A stretch of DNA of 64,000 nt from Lacicoccus halitifaciens. GTDB taxonomy: Bacteria > Bacillota > Bacilli > Staphylococcales > Salinicoccaceae. The notes beneath the pieces are model-generated. The model searched no databases, had not been told where the DNA came from, and saw only the letters and a list, made by a program, of their open reading frames with translations. The DNA lies in the NCBI RefSeq assembly GCF_040544485.1, contig NZ_JBDZDV010000004.1, positions 183,326 through 247,325 of the forward strand, read 5' to 3'. Positions 43,406-52,276 of the stretch are shown here, piece after piece. How positions within the stretch are numbered: the first letter of the stretch is position 1; every line of letters starts with the position of its first letter. The translations under genes were made by a program, and so were the position numbers.

Positions 43406-44527
43406 TCATCGTCTCTTATAATGTTCCAGCTTTTCGTAGTCCAACGTGTTCCCAAAACCGATGTCATCCGGTATTTGTATCTCGAAGTTTTCCACTTTGA
43501 TATCTTCCAGAGTCAGCTTGTCCTTATATAGAAGGGGACCGAAGATTTCTGTTCCGAACTTGAATTCGGAAATCGTCGAGTACACGCTTGCAGCAATGGC
43601 GTTGCCCACAGTCGATTCAATCATGGTGCCGCCGTAGAGTCCGAATCCCGCCGCTTCGGCAATACCGGCAATCTTCTTAGTTTCAAGGATGCCGCCGTGT
43701 TTCGCCGGCTTCAACGCAACTGCGTCTCCTGCCCTTTCTTTGATGATCCGGTATGTATCATGTAAAGATGTCGCCGCTTCATCCGCCAGTATGGACACAT
43801 CAAACCTTTCGGTGAGTCTTTTCATACCTTCATAATTCCATGTCGGCAGCGGCTGCTCGATCATTGAGACACCCATCTCTTCCAGTGCACTGATCTGCTT
43901 AAGGGCGGTATATTCATCCCAGGCCTGGTTGATGTCCACAGTGACCCTGGACTCCTCCCCGACAGCTTTGATGATCTCGCCCACATGCCTGACATTCGCA
44001 TCAGGGTCACCATGGCCGATCTTCAACTTGAAAATATTATGACGTTTAGCATGCAGCATCTCCTTCGCCTCTTCGATGTCCTGTCCTGTATCTCCACTTG
44101 CGAGGGTCCAGGCGAGCGGCAGCGAGTCATGAATTTTACCGCCGAAAAGTTTATAGGCCGGGATTTCACGCTGCTTGGCAGCTAAATCAATCAATGCCGT
44201 CTCAACGAGGGACTTGGCGAAAAGGTTGCCCCGTACATGCTTTGCAACCGTCGTCATGATTTTATTGAACTGGATGGGGGTCTGATCGATCAGATGGGGC
44301 GTGATGTACTTATCCACGTTCGCCTTGATGGCTTCAACAGTACTGTCGCCATAAGAAGCGCCCCCGATCGTTGCGACCTCCGATACGCCGGTCCTGCCCG
44401 ACTTATCTTTGATGATCGCAATTACAATTGCCTGTGTGGTGATCGTCGTCATCGCGAGCTGATGCGGCCTGATCACCGGTAAATCCACAATATAAGTATC
44501 GACCTTATCGATGAAGACATTATCCAC
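43406..44527 (-). CDS. catB: Muconate cycloisomerase
   Basis: 373 residues from a GTG at 44527, 8 bp after AAGGAGG; a GTG 9 bp upstream overlaps that site. Enolase-superfamily enzyme converting cis,cis-muconate to muconolactone. The catalytic Lys motif FKLKIGHGD, metal ligands in VDINQAW, IEQPLP and LADEAAT, and the second Lys in LKPAKHGG are present. First gene of the operon. A dipeptide epimerase or N-acylamino acid racemase is excluded mainly by context. Confidence 0.9.
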   Translation of the reverse strand: MDNVFIDKVDTYIVDLPVIRPHQLAMTTITTQAIVIAIIKDKSGRTGVSEVATIGGASYGDSTVEAIKANVDKYITPHLIDQTPIQFNKIMTTVAKHVRGNLFAKSLVETALIDLAAKQREIPAYKLFGGKIHDSLPLAWTLASGDTGQDIEEAKEMLHAKRHNIFKLKIGHGDPDANVRHVGEIIKAVGEESRVTVDINQAWDEYTALKQISALEEMGVSMIEQPLPTWNYEGMKRLTERFDVSILADEAATSLHDTYRIIKERAGDAVALKPAKHGGILETKKIAGIAEAAGFGLYGGTMIESTVGNAIAASVYSTISEFKFGTEIFGPLLYKDKLTLEDIKVENFEIQIPDDIGFGNTLDYEKLEHYKRR

Positions 44528-44544
44528 TTCAAGCACCTCCTTGT

Positions 44545-44578
44545 ACGTTATTCGTACTAAGATATGTTATTCGAACAT
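44545..44578 (-). promoter_or_regulatory. Paired half-sites at the catB promoter (putative IclR operator)
   Basis: Plus-strand TTATTCGTAC (44550-44559) and TTATTCGAAC (44569-44578) are 19 bp apart; the first lies in the dyad GTACGTTATTCGTAC (44545-44559). The outer site reaches the expected +1, so a bound regulator would block initiation or early elongation. Confidence 0.65.
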
Positions 44579-44584
44579 ATTCTC

Positions 44585-44613
44585 AGTATAATATCAGGTG
44601 AAAGCGTTGTCAA
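44585..44613 (-). promoter_or_regulatory. catB promoter with overlapping cre site
   Basis: On the minus strand, TTGACA (44608-44613), 17 bp, TATACT (44585-44590). TGAAAGCGTTGTCA (44599-44612, plus strand) matches the CcpA cre consensus and overlaps the -35 box. This predicts repression by preferred sugars. The 359 bp between catB and alsT are otherwise A/T-rich and show nothing else beyond a possible alsT promoter (TTGACA at 44823). Confidence 0.72.
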
Positions 44614-44886
44614 TGAATTATTTGAAAATTTTTATAATGGAAAATTACTCTTATTTTGATATGTCTCGAAGATGAAATTTATCCACCAAACTGCTTCATA
44701 TAAATTAGACAGTATGAAGTTTCTTCAACCAACTATGAAAATCCCCTCGATTTACCCATGAAACTTATTTACAAATAGTATATTAATACACTAATGTACC
44801 TTTTTTTATTGTTTTCATAATATTGACATTATTTTAAAGTTAATATATTTTTGAGTAGATACATAATAAAGGGGAGGTTTTATACT

Positions 44887-46239
44887 ATGGGAGAGTGGTT
44901 TGCAAATATTACAGCCGAACTCAGCGGCTTTGTCTGGGGACTTCCACTGATCATCTTTTTAGTGGGTACAGGTTTGTTTTTGACTATCAGGCTTTCTTTT
45001 TTCTCGTTCCGTATGCTGCCGCATTCTTTGAAGATGCTGTTTACAAAGCAGGATGACAAAAGTGAAGGGGATATATCACATTTCCAGGCGGTTATGACAG
45101 CGCTTGCTGCAACCGTCGGTACCGGGAACGTGGTCGGTGTGGCCACTGCAGTGGTGATCGGCGGACCGGGTGCAGTGTTCTGGATGTGGATGACGGCACT
45201 TGTCGGCATGGCAACCAAGTATGCTGAAGGTATACTCGGTGTCAAATACAGGCAGGTGAATGCGAAAGGGGAGATGTCCGGGGGACCGATGTATTACCTT
45301 GAACATGGTCTCGGACAGAAATGGCTTGGTGTTCTCTTTGCCTTCTTCGCAGTATTCGCGGCAATTTTCGGCATCGGTAATATGATTCAGGCAAACGCCG
45401 CTTCGGGTGTCGCACTTGATGTATTCAATGTGCCGACATGGCTTACCGGTGTAATCATGGCTGTCCTGATCGGCCTTGTACTCCTGGGCGGCATCAGGAG
45501 CATCGGACGGACGGCCGGTGTGCTCGTACCGTTCATGATCGTCTTCTATCTGGTGGCTGGTCTTGCCATCATGGTGCTGAATCTGGATCTCATTCCTGCA
45601 GCTGTCGGGCTGATTTTCACTGATGCCTTTACAGGTCAGGCAGTCGCCGGCGGCGCGCTTGGTACTGTCATTCGTATGGGTGTGGCGCGCGGTCTTTTCT
45701 CAAACGAAGCCGGTCTTGGAACAGGCGGTATCGCGGCGGCTGCTGCGAGAACCGACGTTCCTGCACGTCAGGCGTTGATTTCAATGACACAGGTCTTCAT
45801 CGATACAATCATCGTGTGTTCGATCACAGGCATCACGCTTGTAATGGCTGATATGTATACTACAGGTGTGGAAGGGGCAGCATTGACTGCACAGTCATTT
45901 GAATTGTTCCTGCCTGGCATAGGAAACTATGTAGTCGCCATCACTTTGCTGACATTCATTTTCTCCACAATCCTTGGATGGGGATACTTCGGGGAAAAAT
46001 GTTTCACTTACCTTGTCGGTTCCAGACTTACAATGGTATACAGGGTCATCTTCGTACTCGCGATCATCCCGGGTGCAACGATGTCACTTGAAACCGTATG
46101 GAACCTTGGCGATATCTTCAATGCACTGATGGCAGTACCGAACTTGATCGGGCTGATTGCCTTGTCAGGTGTCGTGGCTGCTGAAACGAAGATCTTCATA
46201 GATATAAGGAAGAGAGAAAAAGAACAGGGGATAGGATAG
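44887..46239 (+). CDS. alsT: Sodium:alanine symporter (AGCS family)
   Basis: 450 residues from the ATG at 44887, after AAAGGGGAGG. Family blocks are very clear: GTGLFLTIRLSFFSFRMLP, AATVGTGNVVGVATAVVIGG, MWMTALVGMATKYAEG and SNEAGLGTGGIAAAAA. Sodium-coupled uptake of alanine, glycine or glutamine across the membrane. It carries no candidate IclR or cre site and appears unrelated to the flanking aromatic genes. Confidence 0.92.
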   Translation: MGEWFANITAELSGFVWGLPLIIFLVGTGLFLTIRLSFFSFRMLPHSLKMLFTKQDDKSEGDISHFQAVMTALAATVGTGNVVGVATAVVIGGPGAVFWMWMTALVGMATKYAEGILGVKYRQVNAKGEMSGGPMYYLEHGLGQKWLGVLFAFFAVFAAIFGIGNMIQANAASGVALDVFNVPTWLTGVIMAVLIGLVLLGGIRSIGRTAGVLVPFMIVFYLVAGLAIMVLNLDLIPAAVGLIFTDAFTGQAVAGGALGTVIRMGVARGLFSNEAGLGTGGIAAAAARTDVPARQALISMTQVFIDTIIVCSITGITLVMADMYTTGVEGAALTAQSFELFLPGIGNYVVAITLLTFIFSTILGWGYFGEKCFTYLVGSRLTMVYRVIFVLAIIPGATMSLETVWNLGDIFNALMAVPNLIGLIALSGVVAAETKIFIDIRKREKEQGIG

Positions 46240-46262
46240 GAGCATTTATATAGACTGTCTGT

Positions 46263-46303
46263 AACGAGTGGAAATCTCAAAGATTTCCACTCGTTATTTT
46301 TAT
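46263..46303 (+). terminator. Rho-independent terminator
   Basis: AACGAGTGGAAATCT (46263-46277), loop CAA, AGATTTCCACTCGTT (46281-46295), then ATTTTTATTTC. It ends alsT. Confidence 0.92.
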
Positions 46304-46360
46304 TTCTTTAAGAATAACATCGTCAATACCATCTGATGGTTTGAATTTTCAAAAAAGTCC

Positions 46361-46436
46361 TTGACAACGCTTTCATATATAAAGTATTATAAAGCACATG
46401 ATGTACGTATAAAATAACTATGTACGATTAACGTAC
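46361..46436 (+). promoter_or_regulatory. Second TRAP operon promoter with cre and paired IclR-type sites
   Basis: TTGACA (46361-46366), 18 bp, TATTAT (46385-46390). TGACAACGCTTTCA (46362-46375) is a cre-type site over the -35 box; the 15-mer TTGACAACGCTTTCA is identical at the catB promoter. Downstream, GTACGTATAA (46403-46412) and GTACGATTAA (46422-46431) are 19 bp apart. The second belongs to the dyad GTACGATTAACGTAC. Confidence 0.72.
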
Positions 46437-46451
46437 AAGGAGGGACTAATT

Positions 46452-47507
46452 ATGAAGAAACATTTATTGTTGATATTTACTTTAGCTTTCGTTCTAGTGT
46501 TAGGCGCATGTAATGGAAATAACGAAGAAGAAGCTGGTGATTCTTCAAATGAGGCAGAGGCAGAAACAGATGAAGATACAGGAATTGAAAGTGAGAGCAG
46601 CGCCGCTGAAAGTGCGGAGATGCCGGCTGACATTGGTTTTGCATCAGCCACTGTAGGCGGTTTTTGGAACACCTTATCCGGCGCAATGAGTGAAGACTTG
46701 CAAACAGTATTCCCCGGATCTTCAACTACAATAGTTGAAGGTGGATCCATCTCCAATATGATGGGTATGGATGAAGGAACATATGCAATCGGTTTTGCTA
46801 ATGCTCCAAACGTGACAGAAGCTTATGCAGGCGCAGGAGATTTTCCACATCCTGTTGAAGATGTCAGCTTACTTGCCACTTTATATCCCAACAGCTTACA
46901 TATCGTAGTGAGAGAAGACTCGGACATCAATAGTGTGGAAGATCTGGCTGGTAAAACTGTCAGCCCCGGCATTAGTGGTTACAGTGCTGAAATTACATTC
47001 CAGGAAGTACTTGATGGATATGGCATGAGTTATGATGATCTGGGCGGAATAGAATACACAGGTACTTCTGAAGCAGGGGATCTGCTCAGGGACAATCATA
47101 TTGACGCTATTGTGAGTCTGCTGGCCGCCCCGGTGTCCACGGTACAAGAGTTGGATACGACATTGGGTGTAAGGCTTATCCCTGTAGATGAGGAAGTGGT
47201 CGAAAGCTTGATGGAGTCAAACCCTGGTTACCTCGATTACTCCATCAGCCAGGATGTGTATCCGAACATCGAAGAAGATGTTCCGACGATAGCGGCATAC
47301 ACTGTGCTGATGGCGAGTGAAGAACATGTTGATGAAGATGCAGCTTATGAAATCACAAAAATGGTATTTGAAAACAAAGAAAAATACGCCACCTTATCAT
47401 CCGTACTGGATGATCTTGATGAAGAATTCTCAGTGGAAAATGCAACAAGTGAATTTCATCCGGGCGCAAAAAGATATTATGAAGAACAAGGCTTAGAATT
47501 AAATTAA
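46452..47507 (+). CDS. TAXI-family TRAP transporter binding lipoprotein (second system)
   Basis: 351 residues, ATG after AAGGAGGG. Lipoprotein signal with lipobox LGAC (Cys20), then an acidic Asn/Glu-rich linker to about 55. The mature region begins IGFASATVGGFWNTLSGAMSE, a diverged form of the TAXI signature, followed by GGSISNMMGMDEGTYAIGFAN. It is visibly richer in A/T than its neighbours. Promoter sites shared with catB suggest the ligand is an aromatic acid or a catechol-pathway acid such as muconate. Confidence 0.87.
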   Translation: MKKHLLLIFTLAFVLVLGACNGNNEEEAGDSSNEAEAETDEDTGIESESSAAESAEMPADIGFASATVGGFWNTLSGAMSEDLQTVFPGSSTTIVEGGSISNMMGMDEGTYAIGFANAPNVTEAYAGAGDFPHPVEDVSLLATLYPNSLHIVVREDSDINSVEDLAGKTVSPGISGYSAEITFQEVLDGYGMSYDDLGGIEYTGTSEAGDLLRDNHIDAIVSLLAAPVSTVQELDTTLGVRLIPVDEEVVESLMESNPGYLDYSISQDVYPNIEEDVPTIAAYTVLMASEEHVDEDAAYEITKMVFENKEKYATLSSVLDDLDEEFSVENATSEFHPGAKRYYEEQGLELN

Positions 47508-47514
47508 CACTTTT

Positions 47515-47549
47515 ATGAGAACACAATAATTGAATTATTGTGTTCTCAT
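47515..47549 (+). other. Perfect 16-bp stem-loop between binding protein and permease genes
   Basis: ATGAGAACACAATAAT (47515-47530), loop TGA, ATTATTGTGTTCTCAT (47534-47549). It is followed by TAAGATTAAGG, not by a T run, and the next ribosome site is immediately downstream. It likely protects or limits read-through of the mRNA. Confidence 0.85.
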
Positions 47550-47570
47550 TAAGATTAAGGAGGTTCCACT

Positions 47571-49541
47571 ATGACTAAAAGTGATGCTGAAAAACTTGCT
47601 GAATTGGAACAACAGCAAAAGCTCGGTGAAGAAGAAGAAGGTCTATTGAATGAAAAAAACAGGGATTTAAGAGGACTGATTGGAAGTATTGTCACTATCA
47701 TTGCTGTGGCCATGTCTGTCTTTCATCTCTATACAGCAATGTTTGGAGTCTTTGAGTCAATCATCCAGAGGGGAACCCACCTGGGCTTCGCCTTGTTGCT
47801 ATCATTTGCTTTATATAAACCGTCAAAAAAGATTCAGCAATCCAGAATTCCCTGGTACGATATAATTGCGATGATATTGGTTGTCGTCTCTTTCTCTTAT
47901 TACAGCTTCAACGGAACTGAGATATCATCGAGATTTTCTTATGTCATGCCACTGACGACATGGGAACTCATTGTAGGCGTGATCAGTCTTGTCCTTGTCC
48001 TGGAGGCCACAAGACGTGTAGTCGGCAATGCTTTAGTTCTTATAATGATTGCTTTTCTGCTGTATGGTTTCTACGGCCACTTGCTGCCGGGCGCCCTTTC
48101 TCATAGGGAGTTCAATTTGATGTGGATCATGGATCATTTATTCTACACCACAACAGGGGTATTCAGCACGCCACTGGGTGTATCAGCGACTTTTATATTT
48201 CTCTTTATTTTATTTGGTAAGTTTCTGGAAATTTCCGGAGCGGGTCAATTTTTCATAAACTTATCTCTCGCTGCAATGGGGAAATACCGGGGCGGTCCTG
48301 CTAAAACAGCGATCATAGGAAGTTCGATATTAGGTACAATTTCAGGCAGTGCCGTGGCCAATACAGTCACTACAGGTGCATTCACCATCCCCTTGATGAA
48401 AAAAACAGGTTATAAAAAAGATTTCGCAGGGGGCGTTGAAGCTGTATCTTCCACTGGTGGACAAATTGTTCCGCCTATCATGGGGGCAGCTGCTTTCATC
48501 ATTGCCTCATATCTCGGTATCCCTTATGTTGAGATAGTCTATGCCGCAATAATTCCGGCTTTGCTTTATTATATATGTCTATATGTACAAGTCGACTTAC
48601 GGGCTAAACGTAATAATCTAAAAGGATTGAAGAAAGAAGAACTCCCCAACCTCTGGGCTGTATTGAAAATGGGATTCCTTTTCTTTGTACCGCTTTTCGT
48701 CATCATCTATATGCTGGTAGCAGGTTTCTCACCAATGAGGGCAGGTCTATTCGCCATAGTGGCCACCATAGTCATTGCAATGCTAAAAGGTGCCACAAGA
48801 TTTTCATTTAAGCAATTCATACAGGCACTCGATTTAGGGGCCAGAGCATCTTTGGAAACAGCGATAGCCTGTGCTGCAGCCGGGGTTATCATTGGTATTA
48901 TCGGCTTGACTGGCATCGGATTGAAATTCAGTGGAATCATCCTTGATATTGCAGGGGGCAGCTTGCTGGTGACTTTACTTCTTACAATGGTCGTCTCGAT
49001 CATTTTGGGAATGGGCTTACCTACCGTCGCAGCATATATCGTTCAGGTTCCTTTGACGATTCCAGCATTGATTGAACTGGGAGTAGAGCCGATAGCAGCT
49101 CATTTATTCATATTCTATTTCGCAATCATTTCGAACATAACACCACCGGTTGCGTTGGCAGCATTTGCTGCAGCCGGAATCGCCGGCTCTGAGCCTATGA
49201 AAACAGGCTTAACCGCTATTCGATTAGGAATCGCTGCATTTATTGTGCCTTACATGTTCATCTATGGTCCTGAGTTGTTACTGATCGGAGGCACAGTTGA
49301 CATAATACTTGCTGTGATTACAGCAGTTATCGGTATCATGGGTATCGGTGCGGCTACTGAAGGCTGGTTATTGAAAAAAGTCACCATATTCGAAAGGGTT
49401 TTATTGGTTGCCGGATCACTATGCATGGTGCACCCAAACTTTGTGACTGATTTGGCAGGACTGGTAATACTGGCAAGCGTGTATCTCATACAAAAGGTGA
49501 CCCTTGCTAAAAATCCTGAGTTGAAAAACAACCTCAGTTAA
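47571..49541 (+). CDS. TRAP transporter fused permease, TAXI type (second system)
   Basis: 656-residue fused DctQM permease, ATG after AAGGAGG. Blocks typical of the family are LGTISGSAVANTVTTGAFTIP, GGQIVPPIMGAAAFIIASYLG, LGMGLPTVAAYIVQ and NITPPVALAAFAAAGIAG. It is homologous over its length to the first TRAP permease but clearly diverged and more A/T-rich in its codons. It is cotranscribed with the lipoprotein gene upstream. Confidence 0.92.
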   Translation: MTKSDAEKLAELEQQQKLGEEEEGLLNEKNRDLRGLIGSIVTIIAVAMSVFHLYTAMFGVFESIIQRGTHLGFALLLSFALYKPSKKIQQSRIPWYDIIAMILVVVSFSYYSFNGTEISSRFSYVMPLTTWELIVGVISLVLVLEATRRVVGNALVLIMIAFLLYGFYGHLLPGALSHREFNLMWIMDHLFYTTTGVFSTPLGVSATFIFLFILFGKFLEISGAGQFFINLSLAAMGKYRGGPAKTAIIGSSILGTISGSAVANTVTTGAFTIPLMKKTGYKKDFAGGVEAVSSTGGQIVPPIMGAAAFIIASYLGIPYVEIVYAAIIPALLYYICLYVQVDLRAKRNNLKGLKKEELPNLWAVLKMGFLFFVPLFVIIYMLVAGFSPMRAGLFAIVATIVIAMLKGATRFSFKQFIQALDLGARASLETAIACAAAGVIIGIIGLTGIGLKFSGIILDIAGGSLLVTLLLTMVVSIILGMGLPTVAAYIVQVPLTIPALIELGVEPIAAHLFIFYFAIISNITPPVALAAFAAAGIAGSEPMKTGLTAIRLGIAAFIVPYMFIYGPELLLIGGTVDIILAVITAVIGIMGIGAATEGWLLKKVTIFERVLLVAGSLCMVHPNFVTDLAGLVILASVYLIQKVTLAKNPELKNNLS

Positions 49542-49579
49542 GGAATAATCTTTGAAACCTAGTTGAATTGAAAATATTT

Positions 49580-49620
49580 AAAAGAGCAGCCGGGCAAAAT
49601 TGCCCGGCTGCTCTTTTTTT
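49580..49620. terminator. Bidirectional terminator
   Basis: AAGAGCAGCCGGGCA (49582-49596), loop AAAT, TGCCCGGCTGCTCTT (49601-49615), with A and T runs on both sides. It is shared by the second TRAP operon and the his operon. Confidence 0.92.
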
Positions 49621-50242
49621 ACCATTCCTCTATATCTTCACGCACTTTATATGACAGGTTCTCTCCATGACGCTCTTTCAGGTTGTCTTCGACTTCCTTT
49701 AAAGACATCCCCTGGTGCTGCAGCATGACGAGGAGGTGGTACATCAGGTCACTCGTTTCATCGATGATCTCTTTTTTATCATCATTTTTTGCGGCAATCA
49801 CGATCTCGGTCATTTCCTCGCCGCATTTTTTGAGTATCTTATCCAGCCCTTCATCGGTCAGATATTTGGTGTAGGACCCTTCTTCAGGATTCTGGATTTT
49901 ATTTTCAACGATTTTTTCAAGGCTCTGCAGTGTGAAATGATCATCACCGAAGCAGCTCTGCGTGCCGAGGTGGCACGTTGGCCCGTGAGGTTCGACCTGG
50001 ATGAGCAGTGCATCGTCATCGCAGTCGAGCGCCATGTCTTTGACCACCTGGATATGACCGCTTGTCTCTCCTTTTTTCCATAAACGCCCCTTGCTTCTGG
50101 AGTAGAACCATACGACTTTCTCTTCGACGGTCTTCTCATAGGCTTCTTCGTTCATGAAGCCGTTCATCAGCACCTGGCCGGTCCGCCAGTCCTGGAGTAT
50201 GACGGAAAGCAGTCCGCCTCCCTTATCGAAATCGGGTCTCAT
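49619..50242 (-). CDS. hisIE: Bifunctional phosphoribosyl-AMP cyclohydrolase / phosphoribosyl-ATP pyrophosphatase
   Basis: 207-residue fusion for steps 2 and 3 of histidine synthesis. The HisI half (about 1-110) has QDWRTGQVLMNGFMNEEAY, WFYSRSKGRLWKKGETSGH and a zinc-site region with DCDDDALLIQV and TCHLGTQSCF. The HisE half (about 115-207) has EEMTEIVIAAKNDDKKEIIDE and DLMYHLLVMLQHQG. Last gene of the operon, overlapping hisF by 4 bp. Confidence 0.96.
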   Translation of the reverse strand: MRPDFDKGGGLLSVILQDWRTGQVLMNGFMNEEAYEKTVEEKVVWFYSRSKGRLWKKGETSGHIQVVKDMALDCDDDALLIQVEPHGPTCHLGTQSCFGDDHFTLQSLEKIVENKIQNPEEGSYTKYLTDEGLDKILKKCGEEMTEIVIAAKNDDKKEIIDETSDLMYHLLVMLQHQGMSLKEVEDNLKERHGENLSYKVREDIEEW

Positions 50243-51003
50243 GACAGCCTCACCTCAATCCCTTCCTCGTCAAGCGTCTCTTTAAGGTCGTTGATGCCGA
50301 CTTCCTGGTTGTGGAAGATGGATGCGGCGAGTCCTGCGGAAATATCCGTCTCCTTGAACAACTCGACGAAATGGTCGATATTCCCCGCACCACCGCTTGC
50401 GATGATCGGGATGTCGACGAGTCCGACTGCTTCTTTTAAGAATTTGATATCGAACCCTTCTTTTACACCGTCATGGTCCATGCTTGTGATCAATAATTCC
50501 CCGGCACCGAGTTCCGCCGTCCGCTTCACCCAGTCGAATGCTTTGATGTCCGTGCTTTTACTGCCGCCGTGCGTGTGGACATAGTAATCCCCACGCTCTT
50601 TGTCGTATTTCACGTCGATCGCCACACAGATGCACTGGCTGCCGAAAGTATCCGCCGCTTCCCTGATGAGTTCAGGGTTGTTGATCGCTGCCGAGTTGAT
50701 GCTGACTTTGTCCGCACCGGCATTCAGAAGCTGGCGTATATCATTGACGCTTTTGATGCCGCCGCCGATGGTCAGCGGTATGAACAGTTCCTTTGCGGTT
50801 TCACGTATCACATCGAGCATGAGGTCATGCCCGTCCTGTGTCTTCGATATATCAAGGAACACCAGCTCATCCGCATTTTCGGCGTTGTAGCGTTTGGCGA
50901 GTTCCACCGGGTTGCCGACATCCCGGAGGCCCACAAAGTTCACGCCTTTGACGACCCGACCGTCTTTGACATCGAGGCACGGTATGATTCTTTTCTTAAT
51001 CAT
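50239..51003 (-). CDS. hisF: Imidazole glycerol phosphate synthase cyclase subunit
   Basis: 254-residue TIM barrel that joins HisH to form IGP synthase. RIIPCLDVKDGRVVKGVNF at the start (catalytic Asp11), PLTIGGGIKSVNDI, ITSMDHDG (second catalytic Asp) and IIASGGAGN are present. It overlaps hisA and hisIE by 4 bp. Confidence 0.97.
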   Translation of the reverse strand: MIKKRIIPCLDVKDGRVVKGVNFVGLRDVGNPVELAKRYNAENADELVFLDISKTQDGHDLMLDVIRETAKELFIPLTIGGGIKSVNDIRQLLNAGADKVSINSAAINNPELIREAADTFGSQCICVAIDVKYDKERGDYYVHTHGGSKSTDIKAFDWVKRTAELGAGELLITSMDHDGVKEGFDIKFLKEAVGLVDIPIIASGGAGNIDHFVELFKETDISAGLAASIFHNQEVGINDLKETLDEEGIEVRLS

Positions 51004-51701
51004 TTTATTCCCTCCCAGAACGCATCATTATGGCTCGCTTTTCCGACGATCGCATTTTCGATACCCATGGATTCTAGTCTTTCGAGATCCGCCTTATTGC
51101 GGACGCCGCCGCTTGCGATGACGGTATGCCTTGTCAGGTCGTTGATCCGCTTCGTATTTTCAAAGTTCGGCCCCTGGTTCATGCCGTCCTTGTTGATGTC
51201 CGTATAGATGATGCCTGCAAGCGCGAGGTCCTCCACCTGACGAAGATAGTCATCGATTGTGATGTTGCTGTTCTCGGTCCAGCCGTTGACGTATATATCA
51301 TTTTCTTTTGCGTCCACTCCGACGAAGACTCTGTCCGGATAACGGCCTGCGACTTCCTTCAGCCATTCGATATCCATGATCGCCCGTGTACCGAGTATGA
51401 AGTAGTCGATGCCGATCTCATCATAGATTTCAATCGTCTCCATGTTCCTCAAACCGCCGCCGATCTGCAGCGGCCGGTCGGTCAGGTTTTTCAGCTTCTT
51501 GATGATTGTCGTCTCCAGTGCGTTCTGCTTCAATGCACCCATCAGATCCACGATATGGATCCTTGCGACCTGTTCAAAAGTCGAATAAAACTGCACCGCT
51601 TCCTCAGGCGTCCGCTTCATCGCCGTCTTCTGTTCATAGTCGCCCTGGGTGAGGCGCACGTTCTGACCGTCTATAATATCCACTGCCGGGATAATGTTCA
51701 T
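51000..51701 (-). CDS. hisA: ProFAR isomerase
   Basis: 233-residue TIM barrel catalysing the Amadori isomerisation of ProFAR. IIPAVDIIDGQNVRLTQGDY at the N-terminus, HIVDLMGA, LQIGGGLRN, ADLER and IYTDINKDGM near the C-terminal half match HisA. It overlaps hisH by 4 bp. Confidence 0.96.
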   Translation of the reverse strand: MNIIPAVDIIDGQNVRLTQGDYEQKTAMKRTPEEAVQFYSTFEQVARIHIVDLMGALKQNALETTIIKKLKNLTDRPLQIGGGLRNMETIEIYDEIGIDYFILGTRAIMDIEWLKEVAGRYPDRVFVGVDAKENDIYVNGWTENSNITIDDYLRQVEDLALAGIIYTDINKDGMNQGPNFENTKRINDLTRHTVIASGGVRNKADLERLESMGIENAIVGKASHNDAFWEGIK

Positions 51702-52276
51702 AGAAATCCTCCTTTGATTGCCGTTCTTAATATATCGAGACCCGCTTCCCCCGATTTTTCGGGGTGGAACTGGATGCCGATGATGCTGCCATGCTGTGCC
51801 ACGGCCGGTATGTCGATGCCGTATTCAGATGTTGCGATGATATCCGGCGACCCGGTGACCATGAAGCTGTGTATGAAATAAACATCTTTTTGATCAAGCG
51901 GGGTGCAACCACTGTCCAAAGTGTTCCAGCCGAGATGCGGCACGGGATGCCCCGCATCAATCCGCTCCACGGTCCCTTTCAGGAGTCCGAGCCCATCGGC
52001 ATCACCTTCTGCGCTGTGTTCAAACAGCAGCTGCATGCCGAGGCAGATGCCGATCATGGGTTTCTCCTGTGCAAGTGTGATCAGATCTTCCTTGATGCCG
52101 AGCCTTTCAATCGTCTTCATCGCTTCCCCGAAGTGGCCGACGCCGGGCAGGATGATTGTATCGCAGGACATGAGATCTTCTTTCCTGCTGGATAATATAT
52201 AATCTTCATCGAATTTTTCCAGAGCATTTTTGATGTTTTGGATATTTCCCAGGGAATAATCGACGATGCCTATCAT
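51698..52276 (-). CDS. hisH: Imidazole glycerol phosphate synthase glutaminase subunit
   Basis: 192-residue class I glutamine amidotransferase feeding ammonia to HisF. IVDYSLGNIQNIKNAL at the start, nucleophile Cys78 in MIGICLGMQLLF, and the His-Glu pair in IQFHPEKSG near the end. It overlaps hisB and hisA by 4 bp. Confidence 0.96.
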   Translation of the reverse strand: MIGIVDYSLGNIQNIKNALEKFDEDYILSSRKEDLMSCDTIILPGVGHFGEAMKTIERLGIKEDLITLAQEKPMIGICLGMQLLFEHSAEGDADGLGLLKGTVERIDAGHPVPHLGWNTLDSGCTPLDQKDVYFIHSFMVTGSPDIIATSEYGIDIPAVAQHGSIIGIQFHPEKSGEAGLDILRTAIKGGFL

